A stretch of 14,095 nucleotides of DNA from Pseudomonadota bacterium (GTDB taxonomy: Bacteria; Pseudomonadota; Gammaproteobacteria; Woeseiales; Woeseiaceae), in assembly GCA_027295475.1 (NCBI GenBank), contig JAPUKV010000173.1, positions 1-14,095 of the forward strand, written 5' to 3'. A model generated the notes under the pieces. It was not told where the DNA came from and searched no databases. It saw nothing but the letters and a program-made list of their open reading frames with translations. The translations under genes were made by a program, and so were the position numbers. This document shows positions 8,201-14,095 of this stretch, one piece after another (the first letter of the stretch is position 1; every line of letters begins with the position of its first letter).

Positions 8201-8400
8201 GCGAGACTCGCAAAATGCTCGGCCGCGGACGGTGATCTAAGCTGAACGATATAAACCTTGCTGCGCGCGCCCGGGTCCTCGCTGCCTGCCAGCCGGATGC
8301 TCGCAGTGCTGCCGCCCTGACGGAGCCGGGTCTCATGGTCCGGCAAGGCGCTGCTGGCCACGAACAAACAGCAGAAAATGAACAGCCTGGCAATAATCAC
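5218..8400 (-). CDS. Exported S8 subtilisin-like serine protease with PA domain
   Basis: This is a 1060-residue secreted protease. A signal peptide (about 1-18) precedes an I9-like propeptide (SKVYIVQLRSPS to about 150). The catalytic triad is Asp188 (IIAMIDSGI), His292 (DTDGHGTHTA) and Ser641 (GTSMATPHVAG), with oxyanion Asn398 (AAGNEGP). A protease-associated domain (about 465-575, with GNIAFIQRGGCSFEIKIANAEDAGAIAVLVFN) is inserted between Asn398 and Ser641. After the catalytic core come HPDWSPAAIKSALMTTAY and FDFGSGHIDPNKANDPGLIYD, an Fn3-like domain (about 755-840) and a final beta-rich, acidic PPC-like region (about 860-1000) with TDGDDDLDMHVYYC. The PA insertion and these segments closely recall plant cucumisin-type subtilases. 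The start is GTG 8400; it leads directly into the signal peptide. SD support is weak. The gene overlaps the aldolase-like gene by one base. Confidence 0.93.
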   Translation of the reverse strand: MIIARLFIFCCLFVASSALPDHETRLRQGGSTASIRLAGSEDPGARSKVYIVQLRSPSAAEHFASLAGSFAGKGLAATARSFDKNSAAVQSYTAELGLLQDQTLARISPDSKKIYSYRYTLNGFAVRMTEAEAHKLKHFEEVLNVWEDEIRPLATNFSPQFLGLFEPTVGLRGTPGLDGDGVIIAMIDSGITPEHPALKDTREADRPRLCTTSWAENALLGQWLCRIYKKQEDVLLFDPPENWNGVCQAGERFEETACNNKIIGARYFIDGAQATGPIDSGELISARDTDGHGTHTATTAAGNRVNASIFGTLLGQVEGIAPRARIAVYKACWLRPGDLRASCNTSDLAHAIDMAVADGVHIINYSVGSSLRTATAPDDIALMAAAKAGVLAAVAAGNEGPNLATIGSPAGAPWVITAAASSRDGQRFEEALEVISPPTIAGKYAVKEASFTSPLIDLDPIEASLILVDDNDEVLDDGSAGTTFDACEPLVNGSEVSGNIAFIQRGGCSFEIKIANAEDAGAIAVLVFNIAGKPFVMTPATGLLGSPVIPALMIGQADGNLILDEIDAGQTVELVLDKGFFLTEEETGNVMGAFSARGPAPVQDILKPDVTAPGINILAGFTPDAANSVSGENFAYITGTSMATPHVAGVAALLLEAHPDWSPAAIKSALMTTAYQTVNQQDGSTPALPFDFGSGHIDPNKANDPGLIYDVTDDEYDAFACGTTSPAVDQTRCDALTAGGLSFKAEDLNQPSIAVSRLANSQTVSRRVTNVGDETETYVASIVAPPAILVDVVPANLTIAPGQSATFAVTLTYVSGPLDLWRFGSLTWSSSNHDVRSVLAVRPVSLTAPTEVTSFGGTGNVSFPVEFGYTGSYSPGVHGLRKPLVINGFVDEDPTKTFSFRSTNGVTAHLIDVPVEQAYLRFAMFDELTDGDDDLDMHVYYCPDNVNCTKIGQSGEPTSREQFNVLLPGAGRYAVLIHGFKTDNVAGGPGANYTLLGWAFGLIDDQGNMSASGPGFVTAGTTVNVDVSWMNLESDTLYLGGISHNTPQGLVAITIISIRN

Positions 8401-8557
8401 GGAGAATTGGGCCCCCAGGTTCTTTTCGTCGTTTATAAAGAAACCAGTGTAAACCCCGGTTTTGCAAGGAACTTACCACATACTGTTGGCAGCCTGCCAG
8501 CGGCGGACGGTATGCCTGTGGGCCCTGGTAGTCCGTCAGGGTGATATTGATGGAGCA

Positions 8558-9117
8558 CTAGTCGTCGCGGTAGCCGGCAAGCTCCTCGGCGGAGTAGCTG
8601 ACGCCGAGGCCCAAGGCTATCCGGTTGACAAAACTGAAATAGGCGACGATCAGTGTGATATCGAGAATATCCTGATCCGACAGACCCTCGGCGCGCAGTG
8701 GATCGAGATCGCTTTCGGTCATTGCCGAGGGCGCCGAAGTTAGTTTCTCGGCGTGTATGGCAATATTGCCGAGGCGCGGTTCCAGTACCTCGAGGCCATC
8801 CGCGCTCGCGAGTGTCTGCAGGATGTCTTCGTCCTTGATGTACGATCCAAGCGCTTGCACGTGATGACTCACACAGTAATCGCAGTCGTTTGTCGTAGAC
8901 ACGACGACGGCAATTGCCTCCCGTTCCGCACGACTGAGGCCTGATTTGCCAAACATGATCTTCATGTACAGGTCGAGATGGCTGGCCATCGCATCGGGGT
9001 TCAGACTGTGTACCCGCAGAATGTTTGAAATCGCGCCACGCTTCTCCAGAAGTTCGGCATACACTTGTGCGAGTTTTCCTTCGGCCTCGGTAAATCGATT
9101 TCTTCAATCCACGACAT
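8558..9117 (-). CDS. Carboxymuconolactone decarboxylase / AhpD-like peroxidase-related protein, apparent 5' frameshift
   Basis: The family comprises small alpha-helical proteins that reduce peroxides through a CxxC pair. The main frame (GTG 9064 to 8558) gives 168 residues, YAELLEKRGAISNILRVHSLNPDAM..., with the redox signature NDCDYCVSHH and the preceding REAIAVVVSTT helix. The family's usual N-terminus is encoded in another frame: ATG 9117 gives MSWIEEIDL, and the frame must then shift at 9090/9091 to continue EAEGKLAQVYAELL. One base, probably an A restoring ACC (Thr), appears to be missing. With it, a normal 186-residue protein results, with the cysteines at 79 and 82. An AAGGA site sits 8 bases before ATG 9117. 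The gene starts 17 bases after hemF, so it was built as part of that operon. Either the sequence has an error, or the intact protein is lost and only a GTG-initiated short form could be made. Confidence 0.82.
9090..9091 (-). other. Apparent 1-nt deletion (frameshift point) in the AhpD-like gene
   Basis: On the minus strand the bases read GAT TTA CCG AGG. Adding one base after TTA gives GAT TTA ACC GAG GCC GAA GGA AAA, that is DLTEAEGK, which joins the two coding frames seamlessly. The deletion falls at a short A/C run, a plausible site for a polymerase slip or a sequencing error. Confidence 0.8.
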
Positions 9118-9134
9118 GGTTCTGTCCTTTCAGT

Positions 9135-10058
9135 TCATTCCTGTGCCAGCCAATCCCGGGGCCTGAGGTATTCCGTATAAAGTTTCTCTTCCGGGGAACC
9201 TGGTTCCGGTTGCCAGTCGTATTCCCAGCGTACCCGCGGCGGTAGTGACATCAAAATGGACTCTGTTTTTCCGCCGGACTGAAGCCCGAAAAGCGTGCCA
9301 CGATCGTAAATCAGGTTGAACTCGACGTAACGGCCACGACGGTAAAGTTGAAACTCGCGTTGCCGCTTACCGTATGGGTGGTCCTTATGCGCATCGACGA
9401 TCGGCAAGTATGCCGGTAGGAACAGGTCACCAATGGCCCGCGTGAATTCGAAGCATCGGTCAAACCCCCATTCGTTCAGGTCGTCAAAGAACAAGCCGCC
9501 GACACCGCGTGTTTCATTCCGGTGCTTCAGGAAGAAATACTCGTCACACCACTTCTTGTACTTGTCATAAATGTCGTCACCGAATTCACTGCAGGCTTTT
9601 CGTGCTGCGCGGTGCCAATCCAGCACATCGTCACGAAAGGGGTAGTACGGGGTCAGGTCAAAGCCCCCACCAAACCACCAGACCGGTTCGCCCTTGTCAG
9701 CTTCCGCACAAAAAAACCGGAAATTGGCGTGTGCGGTCGGTACGTACGGATTTCTCGGGTGCAGTACGAGTGATACGCCCAGCGCCTGAAAGCCGCGACC
9801 GGCCAGTTCGGGCCGTGTCGCGGTTGCCGACGGCGGCAGCTCATCACCATGCACATGCGAAAAACCGACGCCCGCCTGCTCGAATACAGTGCCATCGACG
9901 AGGACGCGGCTTTGTCCCCCACCCCCGGCTTCACGCTGCCAGTCATCGTGGCGAAACTTTTCCTTGCCGTCGACGCCTTCGAGCGCTTGAACGATTCGCT
10001 GTTGCAACGATTTCAGGTATTCATCGACCTGCAGAATTGAAGTATCAAAATCGCTCAT
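9135..10058 (-). CDS. hemF: Oxygen-dependent coproporphyrinogen III oxidase
   Basis: HemF oxidatively decarboxylates coproporphyrinogen III to protoporphyrinogen IX with molecular oxygen, a late step of haem synthesis in the cytoplasm. The 307-residue product matches the usual length of about 300. Family blocks are clear: GGGGQSRVL (45-53), [15 protein letters not shown] (65-79), [21 protein letters not shown] (96-116), [15 protein letters not shown] (127-141), [19 protein letters not shown] (181-199), [46 protein letters not shown] (229-274) and the closing LRPRDWL. The conserved histidines at His100 and His110 are kept. The ATG overlaps the tsaC stop as ATGA, with AGGA 7 bases upstream. Use of the aerobic enzyme implies an oxygen-respiring organism. 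Confidence 0.97.
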   Translation of the reverse strand: MSDFDTSILQVDEYLKSLQQRIVQALEGVDGKEKFRHDDWQREAGGGGQSRVLVDGTVFEQAGVGFSHVHGDELPPSATATRPELAGRGFQALGVSLVLHPRNPYVPTAHANFRFFCAEADKGEPVWWFGGGFDLTPYYPFRDDVLDWHRAARKACSEFGDDIYDKYKKWCDEYFFLKHRNETRGVGGLFFDDLNEWGFDRCFEFTRAIGDLFLPAYLPIVDAHKDHPYGKRQREFQLYRRGRYVEFNLIYDRGTLFGLQSGGKTESILMSLPPRVRWEYDWQPEPGSPEEKLYTEYLRPRDWLAQE

Positions 10059-10612
10059 GTTTTTCCTGCTCTCAAGACCTCACCGCTCATCAAGTCGCGA
10101 ATTTCCGAGGGGCCGGCAGCCGGACCGCAACGACCTGGGACGATATAGTCTACTAAACTACCGAAGCGGCGGCGGAGAACATAAGCGGTTCGGGCAGGCG
10201 GGCTGCCGGCAACATTGGCGCTTGTAGATACGAGCGCTGAATCGGCAGCTTCGCAAAGAGCTGCGGCGACCGGGTGCGTCGTGATCCGAACAGCGAGACC
10301 ACGATGCTCGCCCGTGATCCAGTAAGGGACAATTTTCAAGGCCGGTACTATCCAGGTGACGGGTCGCTCGGGACTTGATTTCAGAGTGGTCGTCTCCGAC
10401 AACTCTACCCAGTCTTCAAGTTGCTCGATATCCGATGCGATGAGAACCAGCCCCAAGGCCGGATCGCGTTTCTTGATAGACAAAATCCGAATAACGGCTT
10501 CAGCGTAATCGGGAATACAGCCGAGTCCGAAGACGCCTTCGGTCGGATATGCGACGATGCCGCCCGATCTCAGTATCCTGCCGGCACGATGAATTGGAAA
10601 GGACAGGGCCAT
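10055..10612 (-). CDS. tsaC: Threonylcarbamoyl-AMP synthase (YrdC/Sua5 family)
   Basis: TsaC makes L-threonylcarbamoyl-AMP from threonine, bicarbonate and ATP, the precursor of the t6A37 modification of ANN-decoding tRNAs. The 185-residue length is that of the short TsaC form without a Sua5 domain (E. coli 190). Key segments are [16 protein letters not shown] (17-32), the [18 protein letters not shown]-site block (46-60), RPVTWIVPA (83-91), [12 protein letters not shown] (105-116) and [12 protein letters not shown] (128-139). ATG 10612 has an AGGG about 7 bases upstream. It sits between topA (72 bases away) and hemF (4-base overlap), the common gammaproteobacterial order. Confidence 0.95.
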   Translation of the reverse strand: MALSFPIHRAGRILRSGGIVAYPTEGVFGLGCIPDYAEAVIRILSIKKRDPALGLVLIASDIEQLEDWVELSETTTLKSSPERPVTWIVPALKIVPYWITGEHRGLAVRITTHPVAAALCEAADSALVSTSANVAGSPPARTAYVLRRRFGSLVDYIVPGRCGPAAGPSEIRDLMSGEVLRAGKT

Positions 10613-10651
10613 AGCCCTAGCTTACTAAGCTTTGCTGCTTGAAGGGCACTT

Positions 10652-10670
10652 CGCAGGAGTCGCTCCTGCG
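10652..10670. repeat. Perfect 8-bp hairpin between topA and tsaC
   Basis: CGCAGGAG (10652-10659) and CTCCTGCG (10663-10670) are exact reverse complements around a 3-base loop. The hairpin lies 13 bases after the topA stop and 40 bases before the tsaC start in reading direction. No T tract follows, so an intrinsic terminator is unlikely; an mRNA-processing or stabilising stem, or a REP-like element, fits better. Confidence 0.6.
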
Positions 10671-10683
10671 CGCACCTGTTCCT

Positions 10684-13134
10684 CTACGCGTCAGTGCCGC
10701 CGGGTTCCTTGCTGGCCGCAGTTTTCTTCTTCTTCCTGGTTTGCTTTTTCCTGGTCTTTTTCTTCGCCGGTTTCTTTTTCGTGGTCTTCTTTGCCGCGGC
10801 GTTTTTGGTATTCGTTTTCTTCTTCTTGCCACGCCGGCCCCTGACAGGCGCCGCGGCGAGCAATTCCTTGCATTCTTCCAGCGTCAGCGATTTCGGTTCG
10901 CGGTCCTTGGGCACGCGCGCATTCTTGGTCTTGTCCGTAACGTACGGGCCATAACGACCATTCAACACCTGAATACCTTCGTCTTCGAAATCCTGAATGA
11001 TGCGATTGGCATCCTCGATCTTCTTGGCTTCAATCAATTCGAGGGCGCGTGGCAACTCAATCGTATAAGGGTCGTCGTCACCGCGGAGTGAAACGTATTT
11101 GTCGCCGTAACGAACGTACGGACCAAACCGGCCAACGCTCGCCGATACCGGCAGACCATCCACCGTCTGCCCCAGGTCGCGCGGAAGCTTGAAGAGCTCA
11201 AAGGCCTCTTCCAGCGTAATATCGTTCATCTTTTGCCCGGGACGCAGGCCCGCAAACTTCGGTTTCTCCTCGTCATCCTTTGTGCCGATCTGAACGAACG
11301 GGCCATAGCGTCCCATGCGTACCGTGACCGGCTTGCCGGACTTCGGGTCGACGCCGAGATCGCGTGCCTGCGCTACCTGCTCGCGAGTCACGCTCTGTTC
11401 TTTATCTTCGACGAGCTCGGAAAACGGTTTCCAGAAGCTCTCGAGTAACGGGATCATCTTTTTCTTGCCGAGCGATATTTCGTCGAGGTCGTCTTCGAGC
11501 TTTGCCGTAAAGTCGTAATCGACGTATTGCGTGAAATGTTCGGTCAGGAAACCGATGACGATTCGGCCGATGTCGGTCGGGATAAAACGCTTGCCATCCA
11601 TCTCGACATACTCGCGGTTCTTGAGTGTCGCGATGATGCTTGCGTACGTTGAGGGTCTGCCGATTCCGTATTCCTCAAGCGTCTTGACAAGACTCGCTTC
11701 AGTGAATCGGGGTGGCGGTTCCGTGAAATGCTGTTCGGGACGTAATTCATCGAGGCTGATGACGTCGCCTTCGGCGACTTCCGGCAACAAGCGATCGCTT
11801 TCGTCATTGTTTATGTCATCCTTGCCTTCCTGATAGACGGCCATGAATCCGGGCTCGACGAGAACGGAACCGTTCGCACGGAAACGATGCCCGTCGTCGC
11901 TGTCCGCACCGGCCGCCATTTCGAGCGTGACCGTGTCGAATACTGCAGGAACCATCTGACATGCCATCGTACGTTGCCAGATCAGGGTGTAAAGCTTCAG
12001 CTGATCCTTGTCCAACTTGCCCTTGAGCGAGTCCGGGGTGCGTGCAGCTGATGTCGGCCGGATTGCTTCGTGTGCCTCCTGGGCATTCTTTGCTGTCGTC
12101 TTGAATTGGCGGGGAGACTCGGGAACATTCTCAGGACCGTAACGGTCGGCGATGACATTACGTATTTCGTCCACGGCGACACTCGCAAGGGTGACGGAAT
12201 CTGTGCGCATATAGCTGATCAGGCCGACGTTGCCTTCATCGGCAAGCTCGATGCCCTCGTACAGGCGCTGGGCGACACGCATTGTCCACTGTGTGTTGAA
12301 ACCGAGTTTGCGTGAGGCTTCTTGCTGCAGTGTAGAAGTAGTGAACGGCGCTGCAGGATTCCGTCTGCGCTTCTTTTTCTCGACGCTGACGGTCGTCAGT
12401 TTTCCATCGGCAGCATCGAGAATCGTCCTTTCGACCTCCCTGGCCGAAGCCTCGGTTTCGAAACTGAATTGTTCGACTTTCTCACCGCGATATCGAACGA
12501 GCCGCGATACGAATGACTGCCCGATCTTGCTCACGTCTGCCTCGATGGTCCAGTACTCGCGAGCTTTGAAAGCTTCGATTTCCAGCTCTCTTTCGACAAT
12601 CATCCTTAACGCCGGACTCTGTACACGCCCGGCAGACAACCCCCGCTGGACTTTTTTCCACAGCAACGGGGAAAGATTGAAACCGACGAGATAGTCGAGT
12701 GCCCGACGCGCCTGCTGTGCGCTGACGAGATCGTCCGAAATGTCGCGAGGATGCTCAATTGCTTCCTTGATAGCGGTTTTCGTTATCTCGTGAAACACGA
12801 CGCGGTGGACGGGCTTGTCATTCAGCGCATTTCTTTCTTTGAGAAGCTCTACCAAATGCCAGGATATTGCCTCTCCCTCTCTATCCGGGTCAGTCGCGAG
12901 GTACAGCGCGTCTGCTTTCTTTAGCGCACGTATGATGGCGTTGACATGTTTTTCGTTTCGCTCGATGATCTGATACTTCATTGTGAAGCCATCATCAGTA
13001 TTCACCGCGCCTTCTTTGGGCACAAGGTCGCGGACATGGCCGTACGAGGCCATGACGTCAAAGTCTTTACCCAGATATTTGCTAATTGTCTTCGCCTTGG
13101 CAGGCGACTCAACTATGACAAGATTCTTGGACAT
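10684..13134 (-). CDS. topA: DNA topoisomerase I (type IA), zinc-ribbon-free with Lys-rich tail
   Basis: TopA relaxes negative supercoils by transient single-strand cleavage. The 816-residue protein opens with the universal MSKNLVIVESPAKAKTI. Toprim residues are Glu9 and the DxDxE triad Asp82/Asp84/Glu86 in TDPDREGEA. QQARRALDYLVGF (140-152), GLSAGRVQSPALRMI (165-179) and the active-site tyrosine Tyr308 in ISYMRTDS follow. EEYGIGRPSTYA (487-498) and GKRFIPTDIG close the core. The C-terminus has three Toprim C-terminal repeat units around GRYGPFV (608), GRFGPYV (668) and GRYGPYV (727), and no tetracysteine zinc ribbons, unlike E. coli TopA (865 aa). Residues 769-804 form a tail of nearly all Lys, Arg, Thr and Ala. 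A promoter and terminator lie in the upstream gap. The AAGGA nearest the ATG touches it, so the ribosome-binding site is unclear, but the N-terminus is unmistakable. Confidence 0.98.
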   Translation of the reverse strand: MSKNLVIVESPAKAKTISKYLGKDFDVMASYGHVRDLVPKEGAVNTDDGFTMKYQIIERNEKHVNAIIRALKKADALYLATDPDREGEAISWHLVELLKERNALNDKPVHRVVFHEITKTAIKEAIEHPRDISDDLVSAQQARRALDYLVGFNLSPLLWKKVQRGLSAGRVQSPALRMIVERELEIEAFKAREYWTIEADVSKIGQSFVSRLVRYRGEKVEQFSFETEASAREVERTILDAADGKLTTVSVEKKKRRRNPAAPFTTSTLQQEASRKLGFNTQWTMRVAQRLYEGIELADEGNVGLISYMRTDSVTLASVAVDEIRNVIADRYGPENVPESPRQFKTTAKNAQEAHEAIRPTSAARTPDSLKGKLDKDQLKLYTLIWQRTMACQMVPAVFDTVTLEMAAGADSDDGHRFRANGSVLVEPGFMAVYQEGKDDINNDESDRLLPEVAEGDVISLDELRPEQHFTEPPPRFTEASLVKTLEEYGIGRPSTYASIIATLKNREYVEMDGKRFIPTDIGRIVIGFLTEHFTQYVDYDFTAKLEDDLDEISLGKKKMIPLLESFWKPFSELVEDKEQSVTREQVAQARDLGVDPKSGKPVTVRMGRYGPFVQIGTKDDEEKPKFAGLRPGQKMNDITLEEAFELFKLPRDLGQTVDGLPVSASVGRFGPYVRYGDKYVSLRGDDDPYTIELPRALELIEAKKIEDANRIIQDFEDEGIQVLNGRYGPYVTDKTKNARVPKDREPKSLTLEECKELLAAAPVRGRRGKKKKTNTKNAAAKKTTKKKPAKKKTRKKQTRKKKKTAASKEPGGTDA

Positions 13135-13157
13135 TCCTTAAGGCTTTCTCAACTCAG

Positions 13158-13187
13158 AAAATAAAAACCGCAGACATTGCCGCGGTT
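13158..13187 (-). terminator. Intrinsic terminator after smg
   Basis: Read leftward, AACCGC (13187-13182) pairs with GCGGTT (13171-13166) across a 10-base loop, followed by a T-rich stretch (TTTTATTT, 13165-13158). It lies 39 bases past the smg stop and before the topA start. The 6-bp stem is short, so termination may be partial. It could also influence early topA transcription, although the proposed topA start lies inside the first arm. Confidence 0.6.
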
Positions 13188-13189
13188 GA

Positions 13190-13216
13190 ATTACATGCTT
13201 GGCTTCTCAGTGTCAA
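13190..13216 (-). promoter_or_regulatory. Probable topA promoter
   Basis: On the minus strand a perfect -35 TTGACA (13216-13211) is followed after 15 bases by TGTAAT (13195-13190), 5 of 6 to the -10 consensus. The spacer is short, a feature also seen at some supercoiling-sensitive promoters. It would start RNA near 13183, about 50 bases before topA. Confidence 0.5.
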
Positions 13217-13225
13217 GAAATATTA

Positions 13226-13702
13226 TTAATGCACTGCTCCTGCGCTTTCATCGAAAACCAGGTCTTCCATGCGGGCATAGGCAAGTTCCTGGCCGGGTTG
13301 ACTGAATAAAACCATCAGAACGACCCACTTGATTTGCTCAACGACGATATCCGGCGTTTCGAGCGCCAGAAGGCGGTCAATCAGTATTTCGCGCTGAGGT
13401 GGCGACAGAATTCCAATCTGTTCCAGATATGTTATGAAGCCACGAGAGCCCGCATCGAGACGGGCCTGCTCGGCATCGTTGTATATCCGGGTGCCGTGTG
13501 CTGTCTGTGGGTTGTACGTCAGGCCGCCCTGATTTTCTGCGAGCCCGTCGAGCCAGTCCAGCGCATGATCGATTTCAATATCACCGAAACCAGCCCTGGA
13601 AAGCTCGTCACGAAGTTCGTTCTGATCCGGTTCCGGTTCTTCTTCCGCGTCGACATAAGTCTCGAAAAGGTACATCAGCACATCGAGTACATTCTCTTTC
13701 AT
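13226..13702 (-). CDS. smg: Smg family protein (DUF494)
   Basis: This conserved gammaproteobacterial protein has no firmly known biochemical function; its gene is found next to dprA. The 158-residue length equals E. coli Smg (157). Characteristic stretches are DVLMYLFETYVDAE (7-20), the AGFGDIEIDHALDWLDGLAE segment, RIYNDAEQARLDAGSRGFITYLEQIGIL, REILIDRLLAL and IKWVVLMVLFSQPGQELAYARMEDLVF, ending in VH as in E. coli. It is mostly helical and acidic, without signal peptide or membrane span. A TAAGGAG site overlapping the dprA stop lies 11 bases before the ATG. It starts 15 bases after dprA, so the two are co-transcribed, and a terminator follows. Confidence 0.95.
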   Translation of the reverse strand: MKENVLDVLMYLFETYVDAEEEPEPDQNELRDELSRAGFGDIEIDHALDWLDGLAENQGGLTYNPQTAHGTRIYNDAEQARLDAGSRGFITYLEQIGILSPPQREILIDRLLALETPDIVVEQIKWVVLMVLFSQPGQELAYARMEDLVFDESAGAVH

Positions 13703-13717
13703 GCCTGGAGCCGCTCC

Positions 13718-14095
13718 TTATTTGTTTCGTATTAAGTATTTGCCACCAGATAGCGCCTCGATTTCTTCCTCGAGCTCCAGGATCAGAAGCATGGAGGAAA
13801 CCTGATCGATCGTCAATCCGGAATCTTCCGCAAGCTCATCGGCGCTGGCGGGATCGTAGGACAGGGCATTCAGCAGAGTCTCATAGTCGGCGTCATGGGT
13901 GATGGTCGGGGATTTGTGATGCTCTGCGTCGGAATCATTTTGCATAATATGCCCGGCGAGAGCGCCTAACTCGCTGACGATGTCTTCCGCACTTTCGACA
14001 AGTTTGGCGCCCTGCTTGATCAGTTGATGGCAGCCGCGGGACAGGGGGCTGTGGATAGAACCGGGAATCGCAAACACTTCGCGGCCCTGTTCTCC
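13718..14095 (-). CDS. dprA: DNA-processing protein DprA/Smf, C-terminal part (partial)
   Basis: DprA loads RecA onto incoming single-stranded DNA during natural transformation. The gene runs off the right edge of the window; 125 residues of its C-terminus are visible. They begin GEQGREVFAIPGSIHSPLSRGCHQLIKQGAKLV, the end of the Rossmann-like DprA core. An acidic, variable linker follows (AGHIMQNDSDAEHHKSP), then a winged-helix domain from about DYETLLNALSYDPASADELAEDSGLTIDQVSSMLLILELEEEIEALSGGKYLI. This DprA winged helix is common in Proteobacteria. It is the first visible gene of the dprA-smg-topA-tsaC-hemF cluster. No start codon should be sought in the window: the GTG at 14077 is an internal valine. 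Confidence 0.95.
   Translation of the reverse strand, partial: GEQGREVFAIPGSIHSPLSRGCHQLIKQGAKLVESAEDIVSELGALAGHIMQNDSDAEHHKSPTITHDADYETLLNALSYDPASADELAEDSGLTIDQVSSMLLILELEEEIEALSGGKYLIRNK

Noticed and set aside
8410..8480. Possible promoter for the subtilase (TTTACA and TATAAA on the minus strand)
   Set aside because: The two boxes are only about 10 bases apart and no alternative pair has proper spacing, so no promoter is called.
8433..9107. 224-codon open frame on the minus strand
   Set aside because: It overlaps the AhpD-like gene in another frame and its sequence is rich in Arg, Ser and Gly without any domain; only the part above 9091 belongs to the real gene.
9509..10156. 215-codon plus-strand open frame opposite hemF
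   Set aside because: Antisense to hemF; composition is low complexity (His, Arg, Thr) and it has no domain.
10694..10954. Phe-rich plus-strand frame resembling a membrane protein
   Set aside because: It is the complement of the Lys-rich TopA tail; AAG/AAA codons read backwards give Phe and Leu.
1..14095. CRISPR arrays, tRNA/rRNA genes, complete insertion sequences, phage or defence genes
   Set aside because: No spaced direct repeats, tRNA-like cloverleaf, transposase or defence-type domain was recognised by reading the window; only small palindromes were found.

Overview
The window looks like chromosomal DNA of a Gram-negative gammaproteobacterium with moderately high GC. Three things point there: the conserved gene order dprA-smg-topA-tsaC-hemF, a Fur-type site in front of feoAB, and several exported proteins with ordinary signal peptides. 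A marine or sediment lineage (Woeseiaceae/Chromatiales-like) would fit, but this is a guess from protein style and not a measured placement.

Left part (1-1011, + strand). The window opens in the last 17 codons of a gene whose tail carries two EGKCG motifs. That is the signature of HvfA/bufferin-type metal-binding modified peptides. A strong intrinsic terminator closes it. A single-gene unit follows: tag, 3-methyladenine DNA glycosylase I. It is flanked on both sides by related GGGGAC(A/G)GA-type inverted repeats. A promoter overlapped by a Fur box then leads into feoA-feoB.

Iron uptake (1012-3439, + strand). feoA and feoB overlap by 8 bp and encode the ferrous iron import system; no feoC is seen. 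FeoB has an atypical G4 guanine-specificity motif, TMSD in place of NxxD.

Middle part (3453-8400, - strand). Three tightly spaced genes are transcribed leftward: a large exported S8 subtilase with plant-subtilase-like architecture, a DapA-superfamily aldolase/lyase that lacks the DapA substrate arginine, and an exported cyclase/kynurenine-formamidase-like hydrolase. The protease stop and the aldolase start share a base (TAATG), so this is very probably an operon. Its joint function is not obvious.

Right part (8558-14095, - strand). This is the housekeeping cluster dprA (partial) - smg - topA - tsaC - hemF, followed by a carboxymuconolactone decarboxylase/AhpD-like gene in a place where many gammaproteobacteria have aroE. 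That last gene carries an apparent 1-nt deletion near its 5' end. A terminator after smg overlaps a promoter for topA. TopA lacks zinc ribbons and ends in Toprim C-terminal repeats and a lysine-rich tail.

No tRNA, rRNA, CRISPR array, complete IS or phage gene was seen. No gene-free stretch exceeds 300 bases.
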